From: QQVM01 sp964544885
GTDB lineage: Bacteria > Bacteroidota > Bacteroidia > AKYH767-A > 2013-40CM-41-45
Length of the DNA stretch: 64,000 nucleotides
Direction: 5' to 3'
Assembly (NCBI GenBank): GCA_964544885.1
Contig: CAZJDX010000003.1
Coordinates: 128,651 to 192,650, forward strand
Positions 35,024 to 44,100 of this stretch are shown here, piece after piece. Made by a program: the position numbers and the translations under genes. The notes under the pieces were generated by a model, which saw only the letters and a program-made list of their open reading frames with translations, was not told where the DNA came from and searched no databases. Numbering within the stretch: position 1 is the stretch's first letter; every line of letters starts with the position of its first letter.

Positions 35024-35025
35024 CG

Positions 35026-35053
35026 AAAAAGCAAGCCTCTGGCTTGTTTTTAT
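35026..35053 (-). terminator. Bidirectional Rho-independent terminator
   Basis: ACAAGCC-AGA-GGCTTGC followed by TTTTT on the minus strand, and the same stem followed by a T-rich run on the plus strand (arms 35032-35037 and 35041-35046). It probably ends the transcript of the 1332-codon T9SS gene, about 400 bases after its stop. Confidence 0.65.
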
Positions 35054-35458
35054 TTCACTTCAGCTAATATTCAATGGTAAAAATTATTGAAGGGTAATTT
35101 CATGATTCAGCTTAACTCCGCCACATCAGTTCCCCATCAAACGAAGGAGAAGAGTGCAGGTGTCTGATATCTCGGCTTTGTTCCGTCTCCGGAGAATAGC
35201 ATGTGAATTTATGGAGCCGGTGTAATTCATTATTCAAAATACACAATCCGGGCCGGATGTATTACCCTGAGGGGATCTGAAAAATTCTATCAGATGCTGT
35301 TAAAATGAATACCGGTTTAGGGGCAGTAAAAATCAAATTTATTTTCTGCCATCAATAGGGTTTGGTTTCAGACAGGTTGATCAGGATCTCCTTCCGGACA
35401 ACTTAACTTGCAACATGAAGCGATCAGCGCTTCACCAAAACAGGTTCACGGATAATCG

Positions 35459-38400
35459 CTATTCCGATATCAGTGTCTTTTCAGTGAGCATATGCCCATC
35501 CTGAGTCAATGCCATAATGGTGTACAGTCCTGATGAAACGGATAGCATCCGGATCCGGATTTCACCGGAAGTTCCGGATTGAACGAAGCGGCATTCCCTT
35601 CCCAGGGCATCATAAATCCTGAGACTCTGGATGAGACCGGAAGAGGAAGGGAGGATTAGTTTGAATTCACCATCTGATGGATTCGGCCAGATGCTGATGC
35701 CACTTCCTGATTCCGTCAGGTCATTGACAGCAGTAGGGTTTTCAGGAAGATCTATGATATGAATGATCAGATTCCGTTCAGCGCTCAAACCACCTGCATC
35801 AGTGGAACGTAAGCGAAGACTATAGGTATTTTTAGTTTCATAGTCGAAACTCGCAGAACTGTAGAGATTGTCAAGACTGATATTGAACGATCCATTATCC
35901 TCATCTCCCGGTCCTGCCACAAGACTATAGGAATGGGTATCTGCATTGTCTGGATCAGTGGTTGAGAATTGAGCAATAAATGTTCCGCCAGCCTGGTTTT
36001 CTTCAATACTGTCACCTGAAGCAGCAATAGCAAAGGGCGTTTCATTAACATTGTTCACCGAGAGCGCTATTATTTTTTCATGAGTCAGTCCGCCGGCGTC
36101 TGTACTTCTTACCCGGATGCTGAATACGCTGTGCGTTTCGTAATCGAAACTTATGGCGCTTTCAAGTTGATCACCGTTAATGGAAAAGAAGCCGTTATCC
36201 ATATCGCCGGGTCCGCTTGCAAGAGAATAGAGATGAGAATCACCCATGTCCTGATCATCGCTGCTGAGCATTCCGATGACTGAGCCTGCCGGCATATTCT
36301 CGTCGATGTCAGATGAACTCAGGCTGAGATCATCAGGAGATTCATTGACATTCTGCACCGAGATGTTGAACATTTGCTCAAAGTATGCTCCATGCTGATC
36401 GGTGCAGCGTATTCTGATACTGTACCAGGGTTGGGATTCAAAATCAAAACTTGCACTGCTCATTAACTGATCTCCTGATATGCTGAAGCTTCCGTTATCC
36501 ACTGAGCCGGCCCCCGGTACGAGGCTGTAGCTGAAGGTGGCGGCTGAATCCGGATCAACACCGCTGAGGGAGCAGATCACGGTTCCAGGAGCAGAATTTT
36601 CCTGAATCTGATTCGCAGACAAGCTCATGGATACGGGCGGGTTATTATTATTGATCCGTATCTGTACCGCATCAGAGAGTTCGGAGCAGTTTCCGTTCAT
36701 GTCGCAGGCCAGTAGAGTGATAAAATCCTGAGTGGTAACGGGGGCGAAGAGGGTAAGGTCAATCAGCGCATCACCGTTCGCATCTGTATTCACCTGTGTA
36801 TTACCTATAAATCTTTCCGCATGGCCAAGTCCGGTTCCGGTGAGAGTTGAGCTGGCAAAGAATGAGATATTGAAAGTCTGCAGTGGTGTGCTGTTAAAGT
36901 TTGCCAGTATGTGTACACCTGATGTGACCGAATCCGCGGAGACGATTTCCGGATAGTTCTGCAGATAATTGTTTGGATTGGTCTGCGGATCAGGATCTGT
37001 GTCCTGATGATCGTTTAAAGTCATCCCGTCCCATGCAAGGTCAATGGATATCTCACTGATGTTGTGAATTATATTGTTCAGGAACGCGTTACCATAACCT
37101 GAGCCGAAGGTGATCACGCCAAAGTCAGCATTCGCGATCACATTGAATTCGCCCGCGCCATCCCCGCCAAGCTTGTTATTGTTGCAATTCAGTCCTTTGA
37201 ACTGAACACCTACGGGAGAACCCATTTGAATGCTTTCAGAGGTATCGGTTCCGATATAGTTTCCGGAAATGGTGTTGTTCGCTGATTCATCAACACTTAT
37301 TATGCTGTTATTCCCTCCGGCAATTATATTTCCGAATCCGGCCAGTCCGATAATGTTATGATGTGCTCCGTCCTGGATCACTATTCCATCCGATTCATTC
37401 GGAATGGCAAAGGAAGCATTGGCACAAAGTCCGATGTAATTATTAAGAACGGTATTGTTTCCTGTGGCAATACCGTTTATACTTATACCTGCGGACTGAT
37501 TTCCCGCGATCACATTCCTCATCGAGGTGATGATTCCGCCGATAGTTGTGAAGGAGGCGCTGTCGCTGATTGCAATTCCATTGCTGTTCTGATCAATTCC
37601 TGCCAATCCGGTTCTGTCCGTTCCTATATAATTTCCCTGAATGGTATTTGATGTGCTGAGACTTCCCCGTATATTGATACCTCCGGCTATGACATTCTGA
37701 TCTTCAGCATTGCTTCCGCCAATGATATTTCCCGAGCTTCCGTTTCCTGCGGTACCGCCGATGTCTATCCCTGAAATTCCCGGGAGCGGATAAGTCCCTG
37801 CCATACCGGTTCCGGTAATGCCTATGTAACAACCCTGTACTTTATTTCCATTCCCTTCACTGATACTGATACAGGTGCCGTTAGCATTATAAATGGCCAT
37901 TCCTTTAACCGTACTGTTATGACTGATCAGCGCGAGACCAAGATTTCCATTACAGTCAAGATTTGTATTGATGACAGCATTATTGGGTTCTCCTGTGCCC
38001 GCGGTATTCGGACTGGATCCTGCCTGTGCGTATCCGTTCAGCAGGACCGGATATTTTATTTCCGGAAGTTCGGCGATACCAAGAGTGATCGTTCTTGAGC
38101 CGGGCGCACCGGGAATATTGATATGAATAGGGATTACCGAGTCCTGATAATACGGCGGACGCATGTTTGCTTCTTCGATCGCCGATCGGAGCGTTACCGT
38201 TGTTCCTCCGGCAATTTTTGAAATTGCAAAACCATCTCCTGTCATGGCGTCGCGCGCGGTAGTAATGTTGTCCGTTGCCGAACCTACGGTGAAGCCATTT
38301 ACTGTATTTTTATTGAATCGTACCGGTATTCTAACCAGATCACGGTCACTGGCGCTGTTCGCCCGTGTAAAATAGAGGTAGGCATCCTGTCCGGAGAATG

Positions 38401-39457
38401 AAAAGTTCCGGCTTGTATCCGCATGGTCGATAATGGAGGGGTAGTTATAGGAAGGATAAGTGGATCCCCATACTCCTGTGAACTGACGAATGAGTCGTTT
38501 CTGTGACCAGCGAATCATGTCTGCGGAAAGAGAGTAAAATGCTCCTGTTACCGGAACGCCATTGATCACCTGTGTTGACCAGCCGACGAGCATCCATTTA
38601 TTGAAATACGTGTTGAAAGTGATGGAGGAACTCATGGTTCCGATATTGTCATACAGGTCGTTGAGAGGCGTGAGTATATGATCCTGCGGATCGGGAGATC
38701 CGCCCTGATACGGATCATAAGAGGTAGCGTTGAACCCTGTGCCATCCCATCCTCTCCAGCTTGCCGGATCAGCGAGGTTGTTTGTCCGGATAAGACCGAC
38801 ACCGGTCTGCTGGTCTATCCTTGATTCAAGATGCAGATAACAGTAATAGTATCCGTCTTCCCAGTTGTAGATGATGTTGCTTGGATTGAAATAACCGCAG
38901 GGGCCTTCCGAAGGAGTATAGGTGTATGGCAGACTCCACACCAGATGCATGGGTGCATTTGCCTGCTGATAGGTTTTTCCGGTATCGGTAGAAACGGCAT
39001 AGGTGATGGTGTTCTGCCAGTTGTAGTAATTGTAAACTGGACCGAAGTACTCATGGTGATTGATGGTATGAATCGTGATTCCGTCAGGTGTATAAGGAGA
39101 AGCGATCCAGGTCCGGTAGTCATAGTCCGGCGCGTTGGTATTGTTGGCTGATGTATAGACAGGGCCATTGGCATAATCCCGGCTTAAGGAATTGAAGTCA
39201 CTCCCCTTCATCCGGTATGCATCGTAGTGGGTTGATAATAACTGTATCTGTCCGGACGCATCGCGAAAAGCTCTGGCCGGTGCGTCAGGATAATCATTGG
39301 CGATTCCCTGAGCCGAGAAGTCAAAAACCGTTTCAAGAGCACCCAGCGTGTCCACATGCGCGGGATATTCAAGTTGAGCAATAACTTGCTTTCCTGCGAT
39401 GAGCTGAAAAATGATCAGCAAACAAAATTTAATGGTAATGAGTCGGACCTTGTTCAT
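35459..39457 (-). CDS. Large T9SS surface protein: propeller-like region, beta-helix, cadherin-like repeats
   Basis: 1332 residues. A signal peptide (~1-27, cleavage near V-I-A-Q). Residues ~30-390 look like a glycoside-hydrolase-type beta-propeller (repeated W, Y and D-rich segments such as YYYCYLHLESR and WMLVGWSTQ). At ~415-450 a CSLREX-like segment (TTVTLRSAIEEAN) leads into a right-handed parallel beta-helix (~470-820) built of repeats such as GNYIGTD and NIIGGSN. A linker with SFFASST and NGNCSELSDAVQI follows, then three ~100-residue cadherin-like repeats (~940-1235) and a T9SS type A sorting domain (ISIWPNPSDGEFKLIL to the end). A secreted polysaccharide-binding or adhesive role is likely; enzyme activity is unproven. 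Terminator found downstream; no clear promoter. Confidence 0.82.
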   Translation of the reverse strand: MNKVRLITIKFCLLIIFQLIAGKQVIAQLEYPAHVDTLGALETVFDFSAQGIANDYPDAPARAFRDASGQIQLLSTHYDAYRMKGSDFNSLSRDYANGPVYTSANNTNAPDYDYRTWIASPYTPDGITIHTINHHEYFGPVYNYYNWQNTITYAVSTDTGKTYQQANAPMHLVWSLPYTYTPSEGPCGYFNPSNIIYNWEDGYYYCYLHLESRIDQQTGVGLIRTNNLADPASWRGWDGTGFNATSYDPYQGGSPDPQDHILTPLNDLYDNIGTMSSSITFNTYFNKWMLVGWSTQVINGVPVTGAFYSLSADMIRWSQKRLIRQFTGVWGSTYPSYNYPSIIDHADTSRNFSFSGQDAYLYFTRANSASDRDLVRIPVRFNKNTVNGFTVGSATDNITTARDAMTGDGFAISKIAGGTTVTLRSAIEEANMRPPYYQDSVIPIHINIPGAPGSRTITLGIAELPEIKYPVLLNGYAQAGSSPNTAGTGEPNNAVINTNLDCNGNLGLALISHNSTVKGMAIYNANGTCISISEGNGNKVQGCYIGITGTGMAGTYPLPGISGIDIGGTAGNGSSGNIIGGSNAEDQNVIAGGINIRGSLSTSNTIQGNYIGTDRTGLAGIDQNSNGIAISDSASFTTIGGIITSMRNVIAGNQSAGISINGIATGNNTVLNNYIGLCANASFAIPNESDGIVIQDGAHHNIIGLAGFGNIIAGGNNSIISVDESANNTISGNYIGTDTSESIQMGSPVGVQFKGLNCNNNKLGGDGAGEFNVIANADFGVITFGSGYGNAFLNNIIHNISEISIDLAWDGMTLNDHQDTDPDPQTNPNNYLQNYPEIVSADSVTSGVHILANFNSTPLQTFNISFFASSTLTGTGLGHAERFIGNTQVNTDANGDALIDLTLFAPVTTQDFITLLACDMNGNCSELSDAVQIRINNNNPPVSMSLSANQIQENSAPGTVICSLSGVDPDSAATFSYSLVPGAGSVDNGSFSISGDQLMSSASFDFESQPWYSIRIRCTDQHGAYFEQMFNISVQNVNESPDDLSLSSSDIDENMPAGSVIGMLSSDDQDMGDSHLYSLASGPGDMDNGFFSINGDQLESAISFDYETHSVFSIRVRSTDAGGLTHEKIIALSVNNVNETPFAIAASGDSIEENQAGGTFIAQFSTTDPDNADTHSYSLVAGPGDEDNGSFNISLDNLYSSASFDYETKNTYSLRLRSTDAGGLSAERNLIIHIIDLPENPTAVNDLTESGSGISIWPNPSDGEFKLILPSSSGLIQSLRIYDALGRECRFVQSGTSGEIRIRMLSVSSGLYTIMALTQDGHMLTEKTLISE
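35740..36640 (-). repeat. Three tandem cadherin-like repeat units
   Basis: Within the large T9SS gene three ~300-base units encode the same pattern: an IxEN(S/M/Q)-G opening, a DPD/DQD turn, YSL-x2-G-x-GD, NG-F-I-L, a SFDYET motif, then the RxRSTDAGGL strand and an N-V-N-E-(S/T)-P linker. Units two and three are closest to each other. Calcium binding through the Asp/Asn/Glu residues is typical of the family. Confidence 0.75.
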
Positions 39458-39650
39458 GACAACTTATTTAAGAAGATGTCATGAATACGGGAAAAGACGA
39501 TAAATGTTATTTACAGGATAATGGCATATAAGCTATGAAAAAATAAAAATTGAAATGTGGGAAAGTGCGCTTAACCCTGCGGTTACGTCATAAAAAAAAT
39601 TTGGTTTCCTTTCAGCGACAATTAATCGTTATCCGGACTGAAATCGTGCA

Positions 39651-40217
39651 TCACTTCTCATTCCAGCGGAATGATTCATGTTCAAGTCCGGCCAGGTCAA
39701 TGACTCTGTTCACAACGGTCATAGCCAGGTCATCAATGCCAATAGGCTTTGAGTAGAAAGATGGAGATGCCGGACAGATGATCGCGCCGGCCTCCGTCAG
39801 CGTTTTCATATTATTGATGTGAATGAGGTTATAAGGCGTGTCTCGCAGGACAAGAATTAATTTTCTTCTTTCTTTCAGGATAACATCAGCAGCCCGGCTC
39901 ACAAGGTCATTGGAAATACCGGAGGCGATCCGCGCCATCGTACCCATGGAGCAGGGGCAGATGATCATGGTGCCGAACCTGGCGGATCCGCTGGCAAAGG
40001 GTGCGAAGAAATCATTCTTTAAATAACTTTTAAATGGGATATTTTCAAAGTCAGAGTCGCCCAGTTCGTATTTCCATACATCCTTAGCGTTATCTGACAT
40101 CACAACCGCCACGGTGTCAATTTGGGAACCAAGCTGACCGAGTTTTTCCAGTAATAATTTTGCGTAAATCGAACCGCTGGCGCCGGTTACTGCGACTATG
40201 ATCTTGTGTTTGGCCAT
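39651..40217 (-). CDS. ubiX: UbiX-family flavin prenyltransferase
   Basis: 188 residues with the flavin-binding VTGASGSIYAKLLLE start (~9-23), a PCSMGTMARIASGI stretch (~87-100) and the ILVLRDTPYNLIHINNM segment (~121-137) followed by CPASPSFYSKP, as in UbiX/Pad1. It prenylates FMN to make prenyl-FMN, the cofactor of UbiD-type decarboxylases. No ubiD is in this window, and many Bacteroidota make menaquinone, where the futalosine or other pathways use UbiX/D-like steps. It lies 34 bases after vanZ in the ruvA-sprA-gcvH-vanZ block. Confidence 0.9.
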   Translation of the reverse strand: MAKHKIIVAVTGASGSIYAKLLLEKLGQLGSQIDTVAVVMSDNAKDVWKYELGDSDFENIPFKSYLKNDFFAPFASGSARFGTMIICPCSMGTMARIASGISNDLVSRAADVILKERRKLILVLRDTPYNLIHINNMKTLTEAGAIICPASPSFYSKPIGIDDLAMTVVNRVIDLAGLEHESFRWNEK

Positions 40218-40251
40218 CCGGGTTTTCTAGATCAGACAAGGTAACAAAAAA

Positions 40252-40647
40252 TCAGCTTTTCTGTTTCCGTTTGCTTCGGTGTAAATAGCGCACATAAAAC
40301 CACCAGCCCAGCCATACTCCGAGGGCATTCGCGATGGCATCCCTTATATCTCCGCTGCGGTTAATGAAAACACTGTATTGCAGAAATTCAACCAGGGCGC
40401 CATAGGCAATACAAAGAACAACAGCCAGCCTGATGGCGCCTTTCTCCGAAGCGAAAGTCAGTCCGGTTTCAAGAAAACTTCTGAGAATCAATATTGCCAG
40501 CAATGCGAAAACCAGCAGGTGGACGATCTTATCCGGTTTCAACCATTCAAGAAAACTCAGTTTCGGAATCCTGTCTCCGGGGATTGCGCAAATGATAAGA
40601 ATAAAAAGAGCCCACGCGAAGGTGGGCAAATGATAGCGTAAGAACAT
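40252..40647 (-). CDS. VanZ-family membrane protein
   Basis: 131 residues, four hydrophobic segments: YHLPTFAWALFILIICAIP (~5-23), IVHLLVFALLAILILRSFL (~41-59), AIRLAVVLCIAYGALVEFLQ (~72-91) and ALGVWLGWWFYV (~110-121). The DKIVHLLVFALLA and GALVEFLQ motifs identify the VanZ-like family, first noted in a glycopeptide-resistance cluster, function mostly unknown. It begins 8 bases after the gcvH stop and is part of the conserved sprA block. Confidence 0.85.
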   Translation of the reverse strand: MFLRYHLPTFAWALFILIICAIPGDRIPKLSFLEWLKPDKIVHLLVFALLAILILRSFLETGLTFASEKGAIRLAVVLCIAYGALVEFLQYSVFINRSGDIRDAIANALGVWLGWWFYVRYLHRSKRKQKS

Positions 40648-40655
40648 GATTTTGA

Positions 40656-41036
40656 TCAGGCGCCGGTAAGACTTTTATAATCGGCGGCGCTCAGCAGTTT
40701 ACCTGCTTCGGAAGGATCACTCATCTGAATACGGATCATCCAGCCTTTTCCATAGGGATCTTTATTAATGGCTTCCGGATTGGCTTCAAGATCTTTATTA
40801 AAGCTCAGGATCTTCCCGCTGACAGGCATGAAAAGATCTGAAACGGTCTTTACAGCTTCAACAGTGCCAAATACCACTTCTTTGTCGAGTGTTTCACCTT
40901 CGGTTTCTATCTCAACATAAACGATATCACCCAATTCACTTTGCGCGAAATCCGTGATCCCAATGACCGCTTCATTACCTTCAATACGGATCCATTCGTG
41001 ATCCTTGGTATATTTCAAATTTTCCGGAAAATCCAT
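40656..41036 (-). CDS. gcvH: Glycine cleavage system H protein
   Basis: 126 residues from ATG 41036 (MDFPENLKYTKDHEWI), the true family start; the frame is open for 67 more codons upstream but that part overlaps sprA and the promoter. The lipoylated Lys lies in VEAVKTVSDLFMPVSGKI (~58-75, Lys ~61). The protein carries the aminomethyl group between the P, T and L proteins of the glycine cleavage system. Those partners are not in the window. In Bacteroidota gcvH commonly follows sprA, as here, and it has its own promoter. Confidence 0.95.
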   Translation of the reverse strand: MDFPENLKYTKDHEWIRIEGNEAVIGITDFAQSELGDIVYVEIETEGETLDKEVVFGTVEAVKTVSDLFMPVSGKILSFNKDLEANPEAINKDPYGKGWMIRIQMSDPSEAGKLLSAADYKSLTGA

Positions 41037-41051
41037 TTTGTAATTTTTTGT

Positions 41052-41081
41052 CAAACCTATCGCAAATTTTGGAAATGACAA
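41052..41081 (-). promoter_or_regulatory. Promoter of gcvH-vanZ-ubiX
   Basis: On the minus strand TTG (41081-41079), 19 bases, TAGGTTTG (41059-41052), 15 bases before the ATG at 41036. It lies in the sprA-gcvH gap, so gcvH and downstream genes can be expressed apart from sprA. Confidence 0.75.
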
Positions 41082-41142
41082 AGTGGAAATCCTGTTTCTT
41101 TCCTTATAATTCCTTCTGTTTTGAGATGGAAACGGAAAGGGA

Positions 41143-44100
41143 TCATTGAGCGAGGGTGAACCGGATACTGATACCGGCGTTGGTATTTGATGTCGGATAG
41201 CTGGAAGAAACGAAAGGATCGTTTGCATTCCAGTCATAGAATGCCCTGATGTTAAAACGATCCGTTACCGGATAGTCAGCGCTGACCTTTACGCCAATAG
41301 TCTGGCTTCCTGAACTGGGCTGATTGGTGTTCTCAATAAGTTTTCGAAGGATAGTCGTATTCTTCCGGAGGTTAAAATCGGCGCGCAGGCTCAGGTCGTT
41401 GACCGGTCTTTTCCCTCTTCCAATACCAAAGGGGAATGTCACCTTCTTGATCTTATAACCCAGGCCTATCACATAATCGATACCTCTCACCTCAGTTACC
41501 TGTATATTCGAATAGGCGAGAGTCAGCGTTCTGTCTCTTTTGATCTCGAAGCGGGTCTGCAATGAGTTTTTCCAGGTGATATCGATACCAATCAGAGGAG
41601 CGAGTTGCTCCACGAGTGTGATCTGCTGAATGGCGTAGATCGGTACGAAGTTTCCGGCGGTATCCCGTCTTGACGGTGCGCTGTTGATCTCTTCGTACAG
41701 CATATTCTGCGAAAAGGAATTGATGCTGTAGGTGGAGCGGTAGCCATGCGTAAGACTGAAAGACTGAATGATTTTCTGGAATGCTTTCACCCGGCTGAGT
41801 CCGTCATACGTAACCCGCCAGTTTGGCTTGGGTATTTTTGGGAACCGTTCGTTGAGTTTTTTTGATGGATCTTTTCCGGAGTACGCTGCAAGGAATGCGT
41901 AGGTCAGCACCTCCTGTTGTGACCGGCCATATCCGGCGCTGTACCCTGCGGTATCAACAGTGCCCGGAGCGTTTGGATTATCGGAAGCCATTAAAGCCGA
42001 AACCAGGGGAAGATTTGATTTGAATGTCTCAAAATTCTCGTTCGAGTAATCCTTCGCGTCTTTTACGAAGTGTGTATTCCAGCTCAGGTAGGAGATGGAG
42101 AAAGTTCCGGATTCGGTGGGGCTGTATGAACGGATTACGCCATCAGAACCATAACGGAAATATTCATTATGGGAAAGAGAGTAATTTCTGTTTCCGGTTA
42201 TCTCAATCTTGAAACTTCGTATCGGTTCGGCGCTGATTCGGGCACTGAGGTTTTCCTGATGGGTTGTCGTGAAAAATGAATTAAGGGTTGTATCCTCTGT
42301 GAGCCAGTTGTACTTGATGGCCTCCGGACGCGGATCTTTTTGTGAGCCGAAGAGAAAACCCCATCCCGGAGCACCTTTCTGGTCATTGTAATTCCAGTCC
42401 TGTCCGACCCAGTCAGGCGTACCTCTGAATCCGGGAAGCATGGTACCGTCGGTCTGACTGTAGCTCAGCGAAGCGCTCTTTACCATCATGAGTACCTTTA
42501 CAAATTCTTTGATACCGGTACCGATGGCGGAGGGTTTGTCCGGTTTCTCGGCGGCTTTGTCAAGACTGTCCTTCGGATTTCTAGGCTTAGCCGGACGTGG
42601 TGCTTCTCTTCCCCGTGGAGGCGCATTGGCCGTAATCTTTTTCAGGTAAGGAACCTTGCTATAGAGATTGGTGAAAGTTACATTACCGGTAAACTGAAGC
42701 GTACGGGAATTCTGAATGGTATTGGCCCAGGGATTGGTTTTAATCTGATCATCGGTGGAGTCGCGGTAAAGCGGCGAGGCCTGCCAGTTATATACGCCTC
42801 CATACCTCACATTACCGCTGAGCCAGTCCATCATCGGGATTTTGTTGAATGGAACATTGTAAGTAATGTTCGTTGCATGGTTATAATTATTCAGTCGCCC
42901 GAGTCTGAGTATATTCTCTTTCACCGAATCTCTCTCTTCCCGTGTATCGAGTTTTCCGACAGGTTCATCAATGGTCGCGTTGGCTGTAGCGTTGAAGTCA
43001 AGCTTCAGCGACTTGGTCAGATCCCAGTTTAGTCCGTAGGTCCGTTGCATGGTATAGGACTTGATATATGTCGGGTCGATCTTAAAGGCGAGGCCGGAAT
43101 TATTCCGCAGCTGTGTTTCGGCATAGGTTCTGTCTATGCTGCCTCTGAAGTTGAGACTGGATGGGAGCGGATTGAAATTAAAATCTTTCAGAAGCGCGAA
43201 TCCTTTTCCTCCGAATGCCTTGACTTTTGCCAGCGGAGTGATCGGTTTTGACGAGCTGTTATAGTTGTATCCGACAATACCCTGATAGGTCTTGGCCAGA
43301 CTGTATTCCACATTATAATTACGCTGATATATTTCCGTATAGGCATAAGTGAAATTCAAATTCTCCACATCGTAAACCCTGCTTTTTGCATTCGTTCCCG
43401 TTTTGGTCTTTCTGACATTGGTGAAGTTCAGGCTTTTTCGCTGCGTGTAATCCTGCACCTGTTTTTTGATGGAGTCGCGTACTTCATTATTAGGGGTAGC
43501 ATCAAGGGCTTTGTTCAGCTTAACGTCTGGATCCAAGGGATTGTATTCGGGATTGATGAACTGTTCTCCGTATCCGAAATACATCGGAATTTTCACTCCT
43601 GATTTTTCAGGCAGGAATTTTCCAAGTTCAATAGTGGTGGCGACATCGTAGCTGGTCTTGTTTTCCTTGTCTCTCTCGCTCACCTTCTTCTCAATGCTTC
43701 CCCAGCCTGCGGTGGAATGAAGTCCGGTGACGGTCAAGGTGCCCAGGTCGGCCAGCTTGGTCGTGATCCTTGCGGTGGCCGCCCATCCGCCCTTTTCATC
43801 AAAGTCTGACAGTCTTAATTCATTGATCCATATTTCTGCGCAAATCTTTGGACCATCACCATTTGGATCTTTAGGATTTCGTACGCCGACCATGATAGAC
43901 CTCACGCTGCTGAGATTGGGAGTACCCTTAATGATGATGGTCCTGTCTCCGTCAACAACTCTGTATGGAGTAAGCAAGGTGACTGTTGAATTGCTGATCA
44001 TGGCATTATTCCGGAGAAGCTTGGCATCAACCAGTTTTTCCAAATCAATCTCCATATTATTTCCTTCCGGCCATACGTCTTCCCTGGCAGTGGCTCCCCA

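Larger units (their letters stand above)
34913..35458. other. Intergenic region with promoter and bidirectional terminator
   Basis: No gene seen in 545 bases. It holds the promoter-like box (35016-35023) and terminator (35026-35053) listed separately, a GCGG/CCGC hairpin (34991-35004), and a GAAGCG/CGCTTC hairpin without T-tract (35417-35433) just past the stop of the large T9SS gene. Confidence 0.5.

Noticed and set aside
35740..36640. Regular ~300-base repeats considered as CRISPR-like or satellite DNA
   Set aside because: They are in frame and encode cadherin-like domains.
41037..41237. Longer N terminus of gcvH overlapping sprA
   Set aside because: Not H-protein-like; overlaps the promoter and sprA 3' end.
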